Below are positions 52,186 to 61,129 of a stretch of DNA of 64,000 nucleotides, in pieces. Position 1 is the stretch's first letter, and each line of letters begins with the position of its first letter. A model generated the notes under the pieces. The model searched no databases. It was not told the DNA's origin and saw only the letters and a list, made by a program, of their open reading frames with translations. The translations under genes and the position numbers were made by a program. The DNA lies in contig NZ_QTUB01000001.1 in the NCBI RefSeq assembly GCF_003386665.1, forward strand, positions 372,001 through 436,000, given 5' to 3'. The stretch comes from Xenorhabdus cabanillasii. Lineage in GTDB: Bacteria; Pseudomonadota; Gammaproteobacteria; Enterobacterales; Enterobacteriaceae.

Positions 52186-53801
52186 TGAGCCATCAACTGA
52201 AAATCATTGCAGATGGCAAAATGTTGTCACTGTTGGCCGTTGTTGATGCAGATACCTATTACCGTGTTAACAGCATCCCGTGTGCCACGCTGAAACTCAG
52301 CCTGCCGGACAGACCGCTCTCCGCTTTCAGTCAGGCCGATATACAAGCAGAACTGGCTCATTGTCAGGCAGGGAAAACCCTGCGTCTGGAACTGATTGAT
52401 AGTGGCAGGAAATCGGTACTGTTCAATGGCCTGATTACTCGTAACACGGTGAAGATCAAAAATAAGCAATTATTGCTTACTTTAGTCGTCAGGCATCGGT
52501 TGCAGCTAATGGTTGATACTCAGCACTCACAACTGTTTAAGGCCAGTAACGAAAAAACCATTCTGAACACCTTACTGAATCAGGCGGGTATCAAAGCGCA
52601 TTTTGAACGGATAGCCGCATTGGATCAAAAACATGAACAAATGGTGCAATTTCGTTGTTCCGACTGGCGTTTTCTGTTGTGCCGGTTATCGGCAACCGGT
52701 GTGTGGCTGCTACCGACGATAGAAGGCGTTCAGCTTGTCCAGCCGGGTTCCCTGAAATCCAACCCAACCCATACCCTGAAAAGCCGGGGGGATGAGAAAA
52801 AAGATATCATCGTCAAAGATGCCAGTTGGCAGTTTGATAACCATCTTAACCCTGCTTCGCTGGAAGTCAGCGGTTGGGATATCAGTAAACAACAGGAATT
52901 ATCGGGCGGTCGCCACGGCAGTATTGCCGTGGGTAAAGCAGCCCTCTCCCCTGACAGGCTGGCTTCTTTAAACAAAACAAGTTGGGACATTCGCTACAGC
53001 AGCCCGTTAACGACTCAGGAGAGTGGCTATCTGGCACAGGGACTATTACTAAATCAGCGCATCTCTGGTGTGACAGGCGAGTTCTTGCTTAAAGGTAATG
53101 GACGTTATCAGTTAGGGGACAACATTCAATTGACCGGATTTGGTGCACAATTGGATGGAACTGCAAGCATTACTGCGGTTCGCCATCGTTTTAATCGACG
53201 CATTGATTGGGAAACGACTTTGAGCATTGGCTTACAACAGGAATATCTGCCGATGTTGCCGGATGCTAGTGAACTACATATTGCGACAGTAGCGAAGTAT
53301 CAGCAAGACAAAGCAGCCCTGAACCGCATTCCGATTATTCTGCCGGTACTGAATCGTCCGAATGAATTCTTATGGGCCAGATTAGGGAAACCTTACGCCA
53401 GCCACGAAAGCGGTTTTTGCTTTTATCCAGAACCCGGTGACGAAGTGATTGTCGGCTTTTTTGAAAACGATCCACGTTATCCGGTGATCCTGGGCGCAAT
53501 GCACAACCCGAAAAATAAAGCGCCTTTAGAGCCTGCCCAGGATAATCAAGAAAAAGTGCTGGTGGTGAAAAAAGGAGAGTCTCAACAACAAATCAGGATT
53601 GATGGCAAAAAGAAAATAATCCAAATGAATGCGGGAGAAAACCAAATCGCGCTCCAGCAGGATAAAGACATTTCGCTGTCAACGAAAAAAGAATTAACGC
53701 TGAAAGCACAAACCATGAATGCCCAAATGGATAAATCGCTCAATCTGTCTGGCAAAAACAGTGTTGAGATCAAGGGTGGCAAAATTAATCTTACCCAGTG
53801 A
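52185..53801 (+). CDS. pvc8: VgrG-like central spike protein Pvc8
   Basis: Pvc8 is the trimeric central spike, combining gp27-like domains (about 1-370) with a gp5-like OB fold. That fold carries the VgrG/gp5 signature GFCFYPEPGDEVIVGFFENDPRYPVILGAMHNP (from about 408, here split from FLWARLGKPYA). A C-terminal beta-helix with repeated charged strands follows (VEIKGGKINLTQ at the end). There is no lysozyme domain. The protein has 538 residues and starts within the pvc7 stop. Confidence 0.92.
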   Translation: MSHQLKIIADGKMLSLLAVVDADTYYRVNSIPCATLKLSLPDRPLSAFSQADIQAELAHCQAGKTLRLELIDSGRKSVLFNGLITRNTVKIKNKQLLLTLVVRHRLQLMVDTQHSQLFKASNEKTILNTLLNQAGIKAHFERIAALDQKHEQMVQFRCSDWRFLLCRLSATGVWLLPTIEGVQLVQPGSLKSNPTHTLKSRGDEKKDIIVKDASWQFDNHLNPASLEVSGWDISKQQELSGGRHGSIAVGKAALSPDRLASLNKTSWDIRYSSPLTTQESGYLAQGLLLNQRISGVTGEFLLKGNGRYQLGDNIQLTGFGAQLDGTASITAVRHRFNRRIDWETTLSIGLQQEYLPMLPDASELHIATVAKYQQDKAALNRIPIILPVLNRPNEFLWARLGKPYASHESGFCFYPEPGDEVIVGFFENDPRYPVILGAMHNPKNKAPLEPAQDNQEKVLVVKKGESQQQIRIDGKKKIIQMNAGENQIALQQDKDISLSTKKELTLKAQTMNAQMDKSLNLSGKNSVEIKGGKINLTQ

Positions 53802-53811
53802 AAGGTGAACA

Positions 53812-54234
53812 ATGGAAAACCAAATACTGACACAACTCTACGGTCGTGGCTGGGCTTTTCCTCCCGCCTTTTCTCTTGAAAAGGGAGTGGAAATGGTGGA
53901 GGGAGCAGAAGATGTGCGCCAAAGTTTGCACATTCTGTTCAGCACCGAGCCGGGAGAACGTTTGATGCGTGAAAATTATGGCTGCGGATTAAATGATTTT
54001 ATGTTTGAAAATATCCGTAACGAACTGTTTGCTGAAATCGAATCCCATATCCATGACAGCGTATTACGTTATGAATCACGGGCAGATATTACAGATATCC
54101 AGGTTCGACAGTCGCCAAATAGTAAGAGTACCTTGCAAGTGCAGGTTATGTATCACCTGCGGGGAAGCGATATTAACCAACAAATTCAAGGGGTACTGGC
54201 ACTGAGTGAAGGCCGGGGAATGGAGGTGGTATGA
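53812..54234 (+). CDS. pvc9: gp25-like baseplate wedge protein Pvc9
   Basis: The 140-residue product is a T4 gp25-like baseplate protein (PF04965) that nucleates the sheath. The gp25 marks are EDVRQSLHILFSTEPGERLM (about 31-50) and ENYGCGLNDFMFE, with the invariant EPGER. A GGTG site precedes the ATG. Its end overlaps the pvc10 start by four bases. Confidence 0.92.
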   Translation: MENQILTQLYGRGWAFPPAFSLEKGVEMVEGAEDVRQSLHILFSTEPGERLMRENYGCGLNDFMFENIRNELFAEIESHIHDSVLRYESRADITDIQVRQSPNSKSTLQVQVMYHLRGSDINQQIQGVLALSEGRGMEVV

Positions 54235-54656
54235 GTGACGCTATTGCGACAGATGGTGACATACTACAGTTTGAACCCAACTTTGGGAATCGACAGGTAA
54301 AAATTCCCAACCCAGGCAGAATCAGTGGTACAGGACATGCACAGGTAAACGGTAAAAAAGTTTGCATTTTGGGAGATGAGAAGCGGGTTAGTGTTTCTGC
54401 AACTTATACCACAACAACCCATATGACACCGGGAACAGGCACCATTACTATCACCGCGTTAGATACCAGCCAGCAAGCCCTGCACTGTACCAGTGGTGCC
54501 GCCTTAATTATCAAAGGGCAAAAGTTTACCGCCATGTTTACGCCTCAATCACCAGCCATAAATAATAACGTGAACCCGCCGCAACCGGATGTTCCAGCTC
54601 CTTCATCGGGTAAAGGCAGTTTTATCACGCAACAAAACTTTGCCACCGTGAATTAA
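54231..54656 (+). CDS. pvc10: PAAR-like spike-tip protein Pvc10
   Basis: This 141-residue protein has the pattern of the PAAR/DUF4280-like tips that sharpen VgrG-type spikes: GRISGTGHAQVNGKKVCILGDEKRV, TPGTGTITITALDTSQQ and GAALIIKGQKFTAMF. The tail (about 108-141) is Pro/Asn-rich and unstructured. Its start is coupled to pvc9 (ATGA). The tip would pierce the target membrane. Confidence 0.85.
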   Translation: MSDAIATDGDILQFEPNFGNRQVKIPNPGRISGTGHAQVNGKKVCILGDEKRVSVSATYTTTTHMTPGTGTITITALDTSQQALHCTSGAALIIKGQKFTAMFTPQSPAINNNVNPPQPDVPAPSSGKGSFITQQNFATVN

Positions 54657-54741
54657 AGCATTGGTTGAATTAAATAGAAATTAAATGGTGTGAATAATCC
54701 ATTTATTCACAGAGGAATTTCTGTGTCACACAGGTGATATT

Positions 54742-56925
54742 ATGGAATTAACCGAGTTAAATAAAAAATTGTCAAATCTGGTGCCGATGAGCGATTTTAA
54801 ATTAGATAATCGAACCAGTTTGCAATTACTCCAATATATTGAGAAGTACACAAAAATAATCCCATTCGATCATGGTGATAACCATTGGAATGATTTTTTC
54901 TTTATGGCGGATAATACGCCGAAGAAACTTGCCGAATTATATCAAGGGAAAATCGAAGCCAATGGAGAATTATTGCCTCATCAGGCTTTTCTGTTAGCCG
55001 TATTACGATTATTGGAAACACCAATATCTTTATTTAATACTTTACCTGCGGCTCATCGTAACCTCTATTACCGGGCACTTCTGGGGTTATCTCCCTGCCC
55101 GGCACAACCGGATCAGGTCGCCTTATCGGTGGAGCTGAATACCACAGTAACGGAACAACTACTCACTAAAGGCACTTTATTTGAAGCAGGGCAAGATGAA
55201 CAAGGCAATGCCTTGCAATATGCGCTGGATGCCAGTTTGCTGGTGAACCGTGGTTATATCAGTGATTTGCGTTGGCTCCGAAACAAAGGACAGCAGCAAT
55301 GGATGACCGCGACACCATGGGATTCAAAGGCACAGTTATCATTGCCATCTGGTGGGATACGGTTATTCAGTGAAACTGATCAGGATAAGCCTGTATTGGG
55401 TGGCGTATTAATGACTTCTGCACAACTGGCGATGGAAGAAGGAACAAGAAAGATAACGGTTACCTTTGAGAAAAATATTGATAGCCAAAATCTGGTGGCT
55501 CAAATCAGCAGTGGAAACCAATGGCTAACTTTACAGGTTGAGAAAAATAAAGCTGAGGGAGATAAAAAAGAAGTCATTCTGACGCTGGCAGATACAGAAC
55601 CGGCAACCAGTGCGCCAGAAGATCTGGATAATCTGGTTTTCAGTGAGCCAGTACTCAGGCTACAGGGAAAAGACAGTCAAACCTTGCCTGCGGTGACAGA
55701 GCTCAGAGTGCAAGAAAAGGTCGTAACTAAAACCTCGTTTGAGACATATCATCTAAGCCCCTTTGGTTATTGCCCTGAAATTGAGCCATTGGAAGAAAAT
55801 CCTGCTTTATATCTTGGTATCACTGACGTTGAGCCGGGGCAAACCCTATCGCTCTATTGGAAATTAAAATCGCCGCAGCAACCGAAAAACGTTTCCTGGT
55901 ATTACCTGAACCAAAAGAATCAATGGGCTGCATTGGATGCGTGGGTCAATGATGCAACCGAACATCTGTATCAGGATGGCACCTGGCAGGTTGTACTGCC
56001 TGCGGATGCTTCTGCTCAAGCCACGCTAATGCCGACGGGGCGTTATTGGTTAAAGGCAGTCGTGGTCATTCCCGCACATGAAGGCTCATGGGGGAAAACC
56101 CCTTGGTTGTACGGCCTGATCTATAACGCCATCACCGCAACATTGGTGAATGCCGATAACATCAGCAACAGCCATTTCTCAACGCCATTACCGGCAGGCA
56201 CAATTCAGCGTCCGGTTGAACCCATCATGGTAGTGGCATCGATCAGCCAGCCTTGGGCATCATGGAATGGACGTGTACCGGAAACCGACAGCGCTTTTTT
56301 TGAACGGGGAGCCCAACATCTGTCCCATCGTAACCGGGCCTTAACCTGGGGCAATATGGCGACACTGCTGAAAGAGCGTTATGTCAGTATTTTTGATGTT
56401 AAGTATCCCAGTAATGATGACCTCACCCGTGTACCCGCACTGGAGAAACAGCAACTGACCATCATTCCGGCCAATCGATACAACGACAGCGATGATCCTT
56501 TGCGTCCGGTACTAAATCCAGCGCGTCTGCAAGGAATGGCAGAGTGGTTACAACAAAAAGGCTCTCCCTGGGCTGAAATTGAGATCAGCAATCCTCAATA
56601 CGTCGATGTGAACATCAATTACACGGTGATTTTTAAGCCGGATGTCAACGAAGATTTTGGTTATCGCCAGCTACGACAGCAACTCAGTGAGACATATATG
56701 CCCTGGAGCGTTAATGAGCAACGTCCCGTTATGTTGAATAACAGCATTAATTATTACCAGTTGCTGGCGACCATCCAGCAACAACCGCTGGTTGAGCGGG
56801 TCACTTGTCTGACGCTGTGTCGATCAGAGGCGGCTAAAGACAGTGATATCACCGCATCAGTGGAAGCCAAAGATAATGAAGTGCTGATTTTAGTCTGGGA
56901 AGCAGACAATAAGCTGCAATGCTGA
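54742..56925 (+). CDS. pvc11: Baseplate protein Pvc11 (gp6-like)
   Basis: This 727-residue protein corresponds to Afp11/Pvc11, a baseplate wedge component related to phage J/gp6 proteins. The C-terminal half has the typical AHLSHRNRALTWGNMATLLKERY-like region (about 527-550) and LLATIQQQPLVERVTCLTL at the end. It follows pvc10 by 85 nt with an AGGTG site and stops 10 nt before pvc12. With Pvc12 it would form the hexagonal baseplate. Confidence 0.85.
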   Translation: MELTELNKKLSNLVPMSDFKLDNRTSLQLLQYIEKYTKIIPFDHGDNHWNDFFFMADNTPKKLAELYQGKIEANGELLPHQAFLLAVLRLLETPISLFNTLPAAHRNLYYRALLGLSPCPAQPDQVALSVELNTTVTEQLLTKGTLFEAGQDEQGNALQYALDASLLVNRGYISDLRWLRNKGQQQWMTATPWDSKAQLSLPSGGIRLFSETDQDKPVLGGVLMTSAQLAMEEGTRKITVTFEKNIDSQNLVAQISSGNQWLTLQVEKNKAEGDKKEVILTLADTEPATSAPEDLDNLVFSEPVLRLQGKDSQTLPAVTELRVQEKVVTKTSFETYHLSPFGYCPEIEPLEENPALYLGITDVEPGQTLSLYWKLKSPQQPKNVSWYYLNQKNQWAALDAWVNDATEHLYQDGTWQVVLPADASAQATLMPTGRYWLKAVVVIPAHEGSWGKTPWLYGLIYNAITATLVNADNISNSHFSTPLPAGTIQRPVEPIMVVASISQPWASWNGRVPETDSAFFERGAQHLSHRNRALTWGNMATLLKERYVSIFDVKYPSNDDLTRVPALEKQQLTIIPANRYNDSDDPLRPVLNPARLQGMAEWLQQKGSPWAEIEISNPQYVDVNINYTVIFKPDVNEDFGYRQLRQQLSETYMPWSVNEQRPVMLNNSINYYQLLATIQQQPLVERVTCLTLCRSEAAKDSDITASVEAKDNEVLILVWEADNKLQC

Positions 56926-56935
56926 GGAAATAACT

Positions 56936-59839
56936 ATGAATAATCAAGATGCGCTGTTTCACAGCGTGAAAGACGATATTCACTTTGATACCTTGCTGGA
57001 ACAGGCTCATCAGGTCGTTGAGCAACAGGCCGGAAAACGGTGGAGCGATACGGCAGAACACGATCCCGGAATGACTTTTTTGGAAGGACTCAGCTACGGT
57101 GTGTCAGATTTGGCTTACCGTCATACTCTTCCCTTAACAGACTTATTGACCCCTGCCCCCAATGAGCAGAAACAGCCGGATGGTATTTTCCCCGCTGAAT
57201 TTGGCCCCCATAATATGCTGACTTGTGGACCAATCACCACTGATGATTATCGCAAAGCATTGCTGGATTTGCATAGCAGTGGCAGGACAAGAGCAGAACA
57301 GGATAAAGGGGATTTTCTGTTTCGTAACGTGCAATTGGTTCGTGAACCAGAAACGCAACGCTATACCTATTGGTATGATGCTACCAAAAGAGAATATAGT
57401 TTTGTCAGTCGTAAAGGAGCAAAAGAGTTTACGCTGCGGGGAAATTACTGGCTTTATCTGGAACCGACCCGTCGTACTCAGGAAAACTTAGCTGCCGCCA
57501 AACAGCAATTAACCGACTTTTTGACCAAGAACCGCAATATTGGTGAGTCGGTCAGTCAGATTATTTGGTCAGAACCGGTTGATTTTCCGTTGTTACTGGA
57601 TATTGAACTGAGTGCCGATGTACAAGATATTGCTGGTATTTTTGCTGCCGTCTATAGCACAACAGAACAGTATCTGATGCCTGAAGCACAGCGTTACCAC
57701 ACGGAAACGCTGCAACATGCCGGAATGCGCAATGATGAAATCTTTGAAGGGCCACAATTGGAACATGGCTGGATCCCTGAATTGCCGGCAACCCGTGATT
57801 ATACCAGGCGGCTTACGCTCAATCTTAGCCGGCTGGTTAATAAGCTGCTTGAAATTGAGGGCATTCAGAATGTTAATCGTCTTCGTCTGGATGATCATTT
57901 TGACAAGACCTTGATTGAGCCGATTAACGGAGATAGCTGGTCATGGTCAATTAAAGAAGGCTACTACCCTCGCTTGTGGGGTAAAGATCCCATCCATCAA
58001 TTGGCACAACATGATGGCCCACTAAGAGTGATCGCCAAAGGCGGGATCAGCGTTACGGTGAGTGAACAACAGATTCGGGGCAGCTTACCTAATCCTTCCC
58101 TGATCCAGAATACACCTGTGGTATTGGCTTATGGACGGCATCGCGATGTGGGCCGTTATTATCCCGTCAGCGATACATTGCCCGCTTGCTACGAATTACA
58201 GCAGCCCTTATCTGAAATTGAAAATGAACATGCCCAACGTTTGTTGTCACTTCATCAATTTATGCTGCCATTTGAACAGTTGTTGGCTTGCGGCTGTCAG
58301 CAAATTGCCATGCTACCGAAATTACTGGCTTTTAAGCGTGAGGGATATGAAGTCTGGGGCGATCAATGGCCGTTTAAACCGGGTTCTGTCAATGATGACG
58401 TCCACCAGCGTTACTCGCCTGAATTAAAGGAACTGCTAAAACAGTTTGCGCACAATAGCGATCATGAATTGGATATCGTCAATTATCTGCTCGGCTATTT
58501 TGGCACCCAACGTGCACCGCGTACCTTTACCACCCCTATCGAAGATTTTCGCTCCGTGCAACAGGGCTATCTGAAGCAACAGCCGACATTAACTTATCAT
58601 CGCGCCAATATTCGGATTGACCAAGTCTCGTCACTACAAAAGCGTATTGCTGCCCGTATGGGGTTAGGTGGTGAGCTGTTTAAACAGAAACCTGACCTGA
58701 GCAGACTGCCTTTTTATCTGGTGGAACATCGGGCATTGCTGCCAATCAAACCCAACAGCCAGTTTGATGAAGAGCAGAAGCCAGACTCTGTAACAGAAGA
58801 AAAAGACAGCCAGACTGATCAACATTATGTGGTGATTAAGCAAGCCGGCATTAAGGGCAAGCTGACACAAGGGCAAGTGATCAATTTAATCGTCTATGAG
58901 GGCGAACATAACGAAAACCGATTTACGGTACGTGGTCAAATGATAGTCAAAGCCGAGGGGGATCAGTTCTGGCTGGATGTGGATAACAGTACGCAACTGG
59001 AATATAACCTGGAACGGGTGCTGACAGCCGCCAAAGCAAAAAAACTGTTTTGGCAAAACAGCGTGGTCTGGATGGAAGACATGAACTACCGTCTGGCCTA
59101 CGATAGCGATCAATCCCTGAATGGCAAGCCATTGCCTGATAATCAACGACGTCTGACCCGCACAGCACAAACTCCCTTCCCGGCCATGATTGCGGCAGGT
59201 AATGAAATTACCCTGACTAAACAGTCGGGAGTCGATTTGGTACAAATCGGTTTGGCACAAGGATCTTCTGATGAATCAGAAAAACTGTATGCCAACGTTG
59301 TCAGCTTTGATCGTATTAAGGGCACCTTGATTATTGAGCGTCAGCAACATTCTACGTTGGCATTTCCTGCCCCGGAAGAAGCCTGGCGGTACAGTTGGCA
59401 TTTTTCCGGTGAGGAATATGAAAAGACAGATCGTTTCTCATTTGTGATTAGCGTGGTGGTAAATAGTGATTTAATTAAATCACGTGAACACAAAGTTGAT
59501 CCATATCAATTGGAAGAGTGGGTCAAGGAAACGATTCTTACCGAATTCCCGGCCCATATTTCCATGATTATTCACTGGATGGACCGGGAAGCATTTTCAA
59601 ATTTCGGTACGACTTATCAACGCTGGCAAAATAATGGTGCGCCACTAGGGGATGCTGCCTATTCGATTCTGGAGAGTTTGACACTAGGTAAATTACCTTC
59701 CGCTTTTAAAGGAATAGGAACAATGCGCATTGCTACATCGCATCAGAGAGAGGAAGTTGTCGGTAAAAATGGCGACCAATGGAATATCGATGGAATAAAA
59801 CAAAACGAATTATTCTATGTTCCGAAAGAGAAAGAATAA
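56936..59839 (+). CDS. pvc12: Baseplate protein Pvc12 (gp7/J-like)
   Basis: Pvc12 (967 residues) is the largest product in the operon and pairs with Pvc11 in the baseplate wedge. The start shows the family pattern DTLLEQAHQVVEQQAGKRWSDTAEHDPGMTFLEGLSYGVSDLAYR (about 15-60, only partly listed here). The C-terminal part includes VKETILTEFPAHISMIIHWMD. A GAGGA site precedes the ATG. No enzymatic motif is visible. Confidence 0.87.
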   Translation: MNNQDALFHSVKDDIHFDTLLEQAHQVVEQQAGKRWSDTAEHDPGMTFLEGLSYGVSDLAYRHTLPLTDLLTPAPNEQKQPDGIFPAEFGPHNMLTCGPITTDDYRKALLDLHSSGRTRAEQDKGDFLFRNVQLVREPETQRYTYWYDATKREYSFVSRKGAKEFTLRGNYWLYLEPTRRTQENLAAAKQQLTDFLTKNRNIGESVSQIIWSEPVDFPLLLDIELSADVQDIAGIFAAVYSTTEQYLMPEAQRYHTETLQHAGMRNDEIFEGPQLEHGWIPELPATRDYTRRLTLNLSRLVNKLLEIEGIQNVNRLRLDDHFDKTLIEPINGDSWSWSIKEGYYPRLWGKDPIHQLAQHDGPLRVIAKGGISVTVSEQQIRGSLPNPSLIQNTPVVLAYGRHRDVGRYYPVSDTLPACYELQQPLSEIENEHAQRLLSLHQFMLPFEQLLACGCQQIAMLPKLLAFKREGYEVWGDQWPFKPGSVNDDVHQRYSPELKELLKQFAHNSDHELDIVNYLLGYFGTQRAPRTFTTPIEDFRSVQQGYLKQQPTLTYHRANIRIDQVSSLQKRIAARMGLGGELFKQKPDLSRLPFYLVEHRALLPIKPNSQFDEEQKPDSVTEEKDSQTDQHYVVIKQAGIKGKLTQGQVINLIVYEGEHNENRFTVRGQMIVKAEGDQFWLDVDNSTQLEYNLERVLTAAKAKKLFWQNSVVWMEDMNYRLAYDSDQSLNGKPLPDNQRRLTRTAQTPFPAMIAAGNEITLTKQSGVDLVQIGLAQGSSDESEKLYANVVSFDRIKGTLIIERQQHSTLAFPAPEEAWRYSWHFSGEEYEKTDRFSFVISVVVNSDLIKSREHKVDPYQLEEWVKETILTEFPAHISMIIHWMDREAFSNFGTTYQRWQNNGAPLGDAAYSILESLTLGKLPSAFKGIGTMRIATSHQREEVVGKNGDQWNIDGIKQNELFYVPKEKE

Positions 59840-59897
59840 AAAAATCAATCATCCACTAATAAAAACTTTAAATTAAAAATATTTTATGGAGTTAACC

Positions 59898-61043
59898 ATG
59901 AAAGAACTTCGTTATTCTGAAAAAACACAAAAACAACAAACATTGTCTGACGCAAAAGGCGTTGGGCCTGAGACTGATAAATTAAAAGATAAGTTTAAAG
60001 AGGGAAGCATTCCCCTGCAAACCGACTTCAATCAATTAATTGATATTGCCGATATTGGTCGCAGAGCGACGGGACAAGCTCCCGATCAAAATGGCCCGGC
60101 AAAAGGAATGCATTTGGATAAAAATGGGCTTTTGCAGTTAAAATTAAATGAGAATTATTATAACAATGGAAATTACAGCCCTTTAAAATTGCATGATGAT
60201 GTATTGGTTGTAGGTGTAGGCCCTGGTTTGACAACTTATACAAGGGCACACGAAATAGGTATTAAGGGTAAAGTGGGCCTTAATGTCAGTGATGATGGTG
60301 TATCTGTTAAGGCTGCCAATGGTATTGTTGTTGATGATAATGGTGTTTCAGTAAAAGCAGGTAACGGAATCACAGTTAATGCGGATGGTGTACAGTTAAA
60401 ATTAAATGAGAAATACGACGATAGATATAACACCCCTTTAAAATTGCATAAGGATGTATTGGTTGTAGGTGTAAACGCTGGTTTGATAACTTATCATACT
60501 GAGGATAAAGAGTCACATTACATAGGTATTAATCCTGGCTATGGTCTTAAGATAGATGGTGATAGTGTTGCTATCGATACTGAGACTGTATTGCCAAGAG
60601 GTATGATTATGATGTTTTCTGGTGGTAATATTCCTACAGGATGGGCATTGTGTAATGGTGAAAATGGAACACCTGATCTGCGAGGAAGGTTTATTAAGGC
60701 ATCATCAGACGGAGTGAAATCCTCTAGTGGAGGAAGTAATAAGATAAATTTCACCCCTCAAGGGAGTGTTAGTGTGAAACTGCATGAACTAACACTGGAT
60801 CAGATTCCAGCTCACAATCATAAAACTAGCGTCAAAATAGATAGTAGTATATGGGGAGGTGTGGCTGGCAATGATGGCGAAAAATACCAAGGGGTAGGAA
60901 TTATTGATCATTGGAATGAGTTTCCTATTGACAATTCAGGAGGGGGGAAAGGGCATTATCATGACGCAAGTTTTGCTGGTAAACTTAGTGAAGTTACTTT
61001 CGAACCGCCTTATTATTCCCTTGCTTTTATTATGAAATTATAA
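59898..61043 (+). CDS. pvc13: Tail fibre Pvc13 with adenovirus-like shaft repeats
   Basis: Pvc13 is the receptor-binding fibre of the particle. The ATG at 59898 is used because GGAG lies 6 nt before it. Residues 1-75 form the conserved baseplate-attachment region (SIPLQTDFNQLIDIADIGR). Residues 128-170 and 209-230 are short beta repeats of the kind NGIVVDDNGVSVKAG, like adenovirus fibre shaft repeats. Two near-identical 35-residue blocks occur at 80-114 and 166-200. The C-terminal 150 residues are a phage tail-collar-type domain (LPRGMIMMFSGGNIPTGWALC; LDQIPAHNHK; FEPPYYSLAFIMKL). It is AT-rich. Confidence 0.88.
   Translation: MKELRYSEKTQKQQTLSDAKGVGPETDKLKDKFKEGSIPLQTDFNQLIDIADIGRRATGQAPDQNGPAKGMHLDKNGLLQLKLNENYYNNGNYSPLKLHDDVLVVGVGPGLTTYTRAHEIGIKGKVGLNVSDDGVSVKAANGIVVDDNGVSVKAGNGITVNADGVQLKLNEKYDDRYNTPLKLHKDVLVVGVNAGLITYHTEDKESHYIGINPGYGLKIDGDSVAIDTETVLPRGMIMMFSGGNIPTGWALCNGENGTPDLRGRFIKASSDGVKSSSGGSNKINFTPQGSVSVKLHELTLDQIPAHNHKTSVKIDSSIWGGVAGNDGEKYQGVGIIDHWNEFPIDNSGGGKGHYHDASFAGKLSEVTFEPPYYSLAFIMKL
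60135..60495 (+). repeat. Internal direct repeats of about 103 bp in pvc13
   Basis: Two blocks beginning CAGTTAAAATTAAATGAGAA (60135 and 60393) and ending ...GGTTTGA(C/T)AACTTAT lie 258 bp apart and encode the LKLNE ... LKLH(D/K)DVLVVGV ... GLTTY/GLITY units. The interval carries the shaft repeats, so homologous exchange between the blocks could lengthen or shorten the fibre by 86 residues. Confidence 0.85.
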
Positions 61044-61129
61044 TTATTTAACAATGGGCGTTACTATTTTCGCCCATTGAATTTAATCATAAATGATAAA
61101 ATAAATATGGTTGTGAAAAAAATCAAGAA

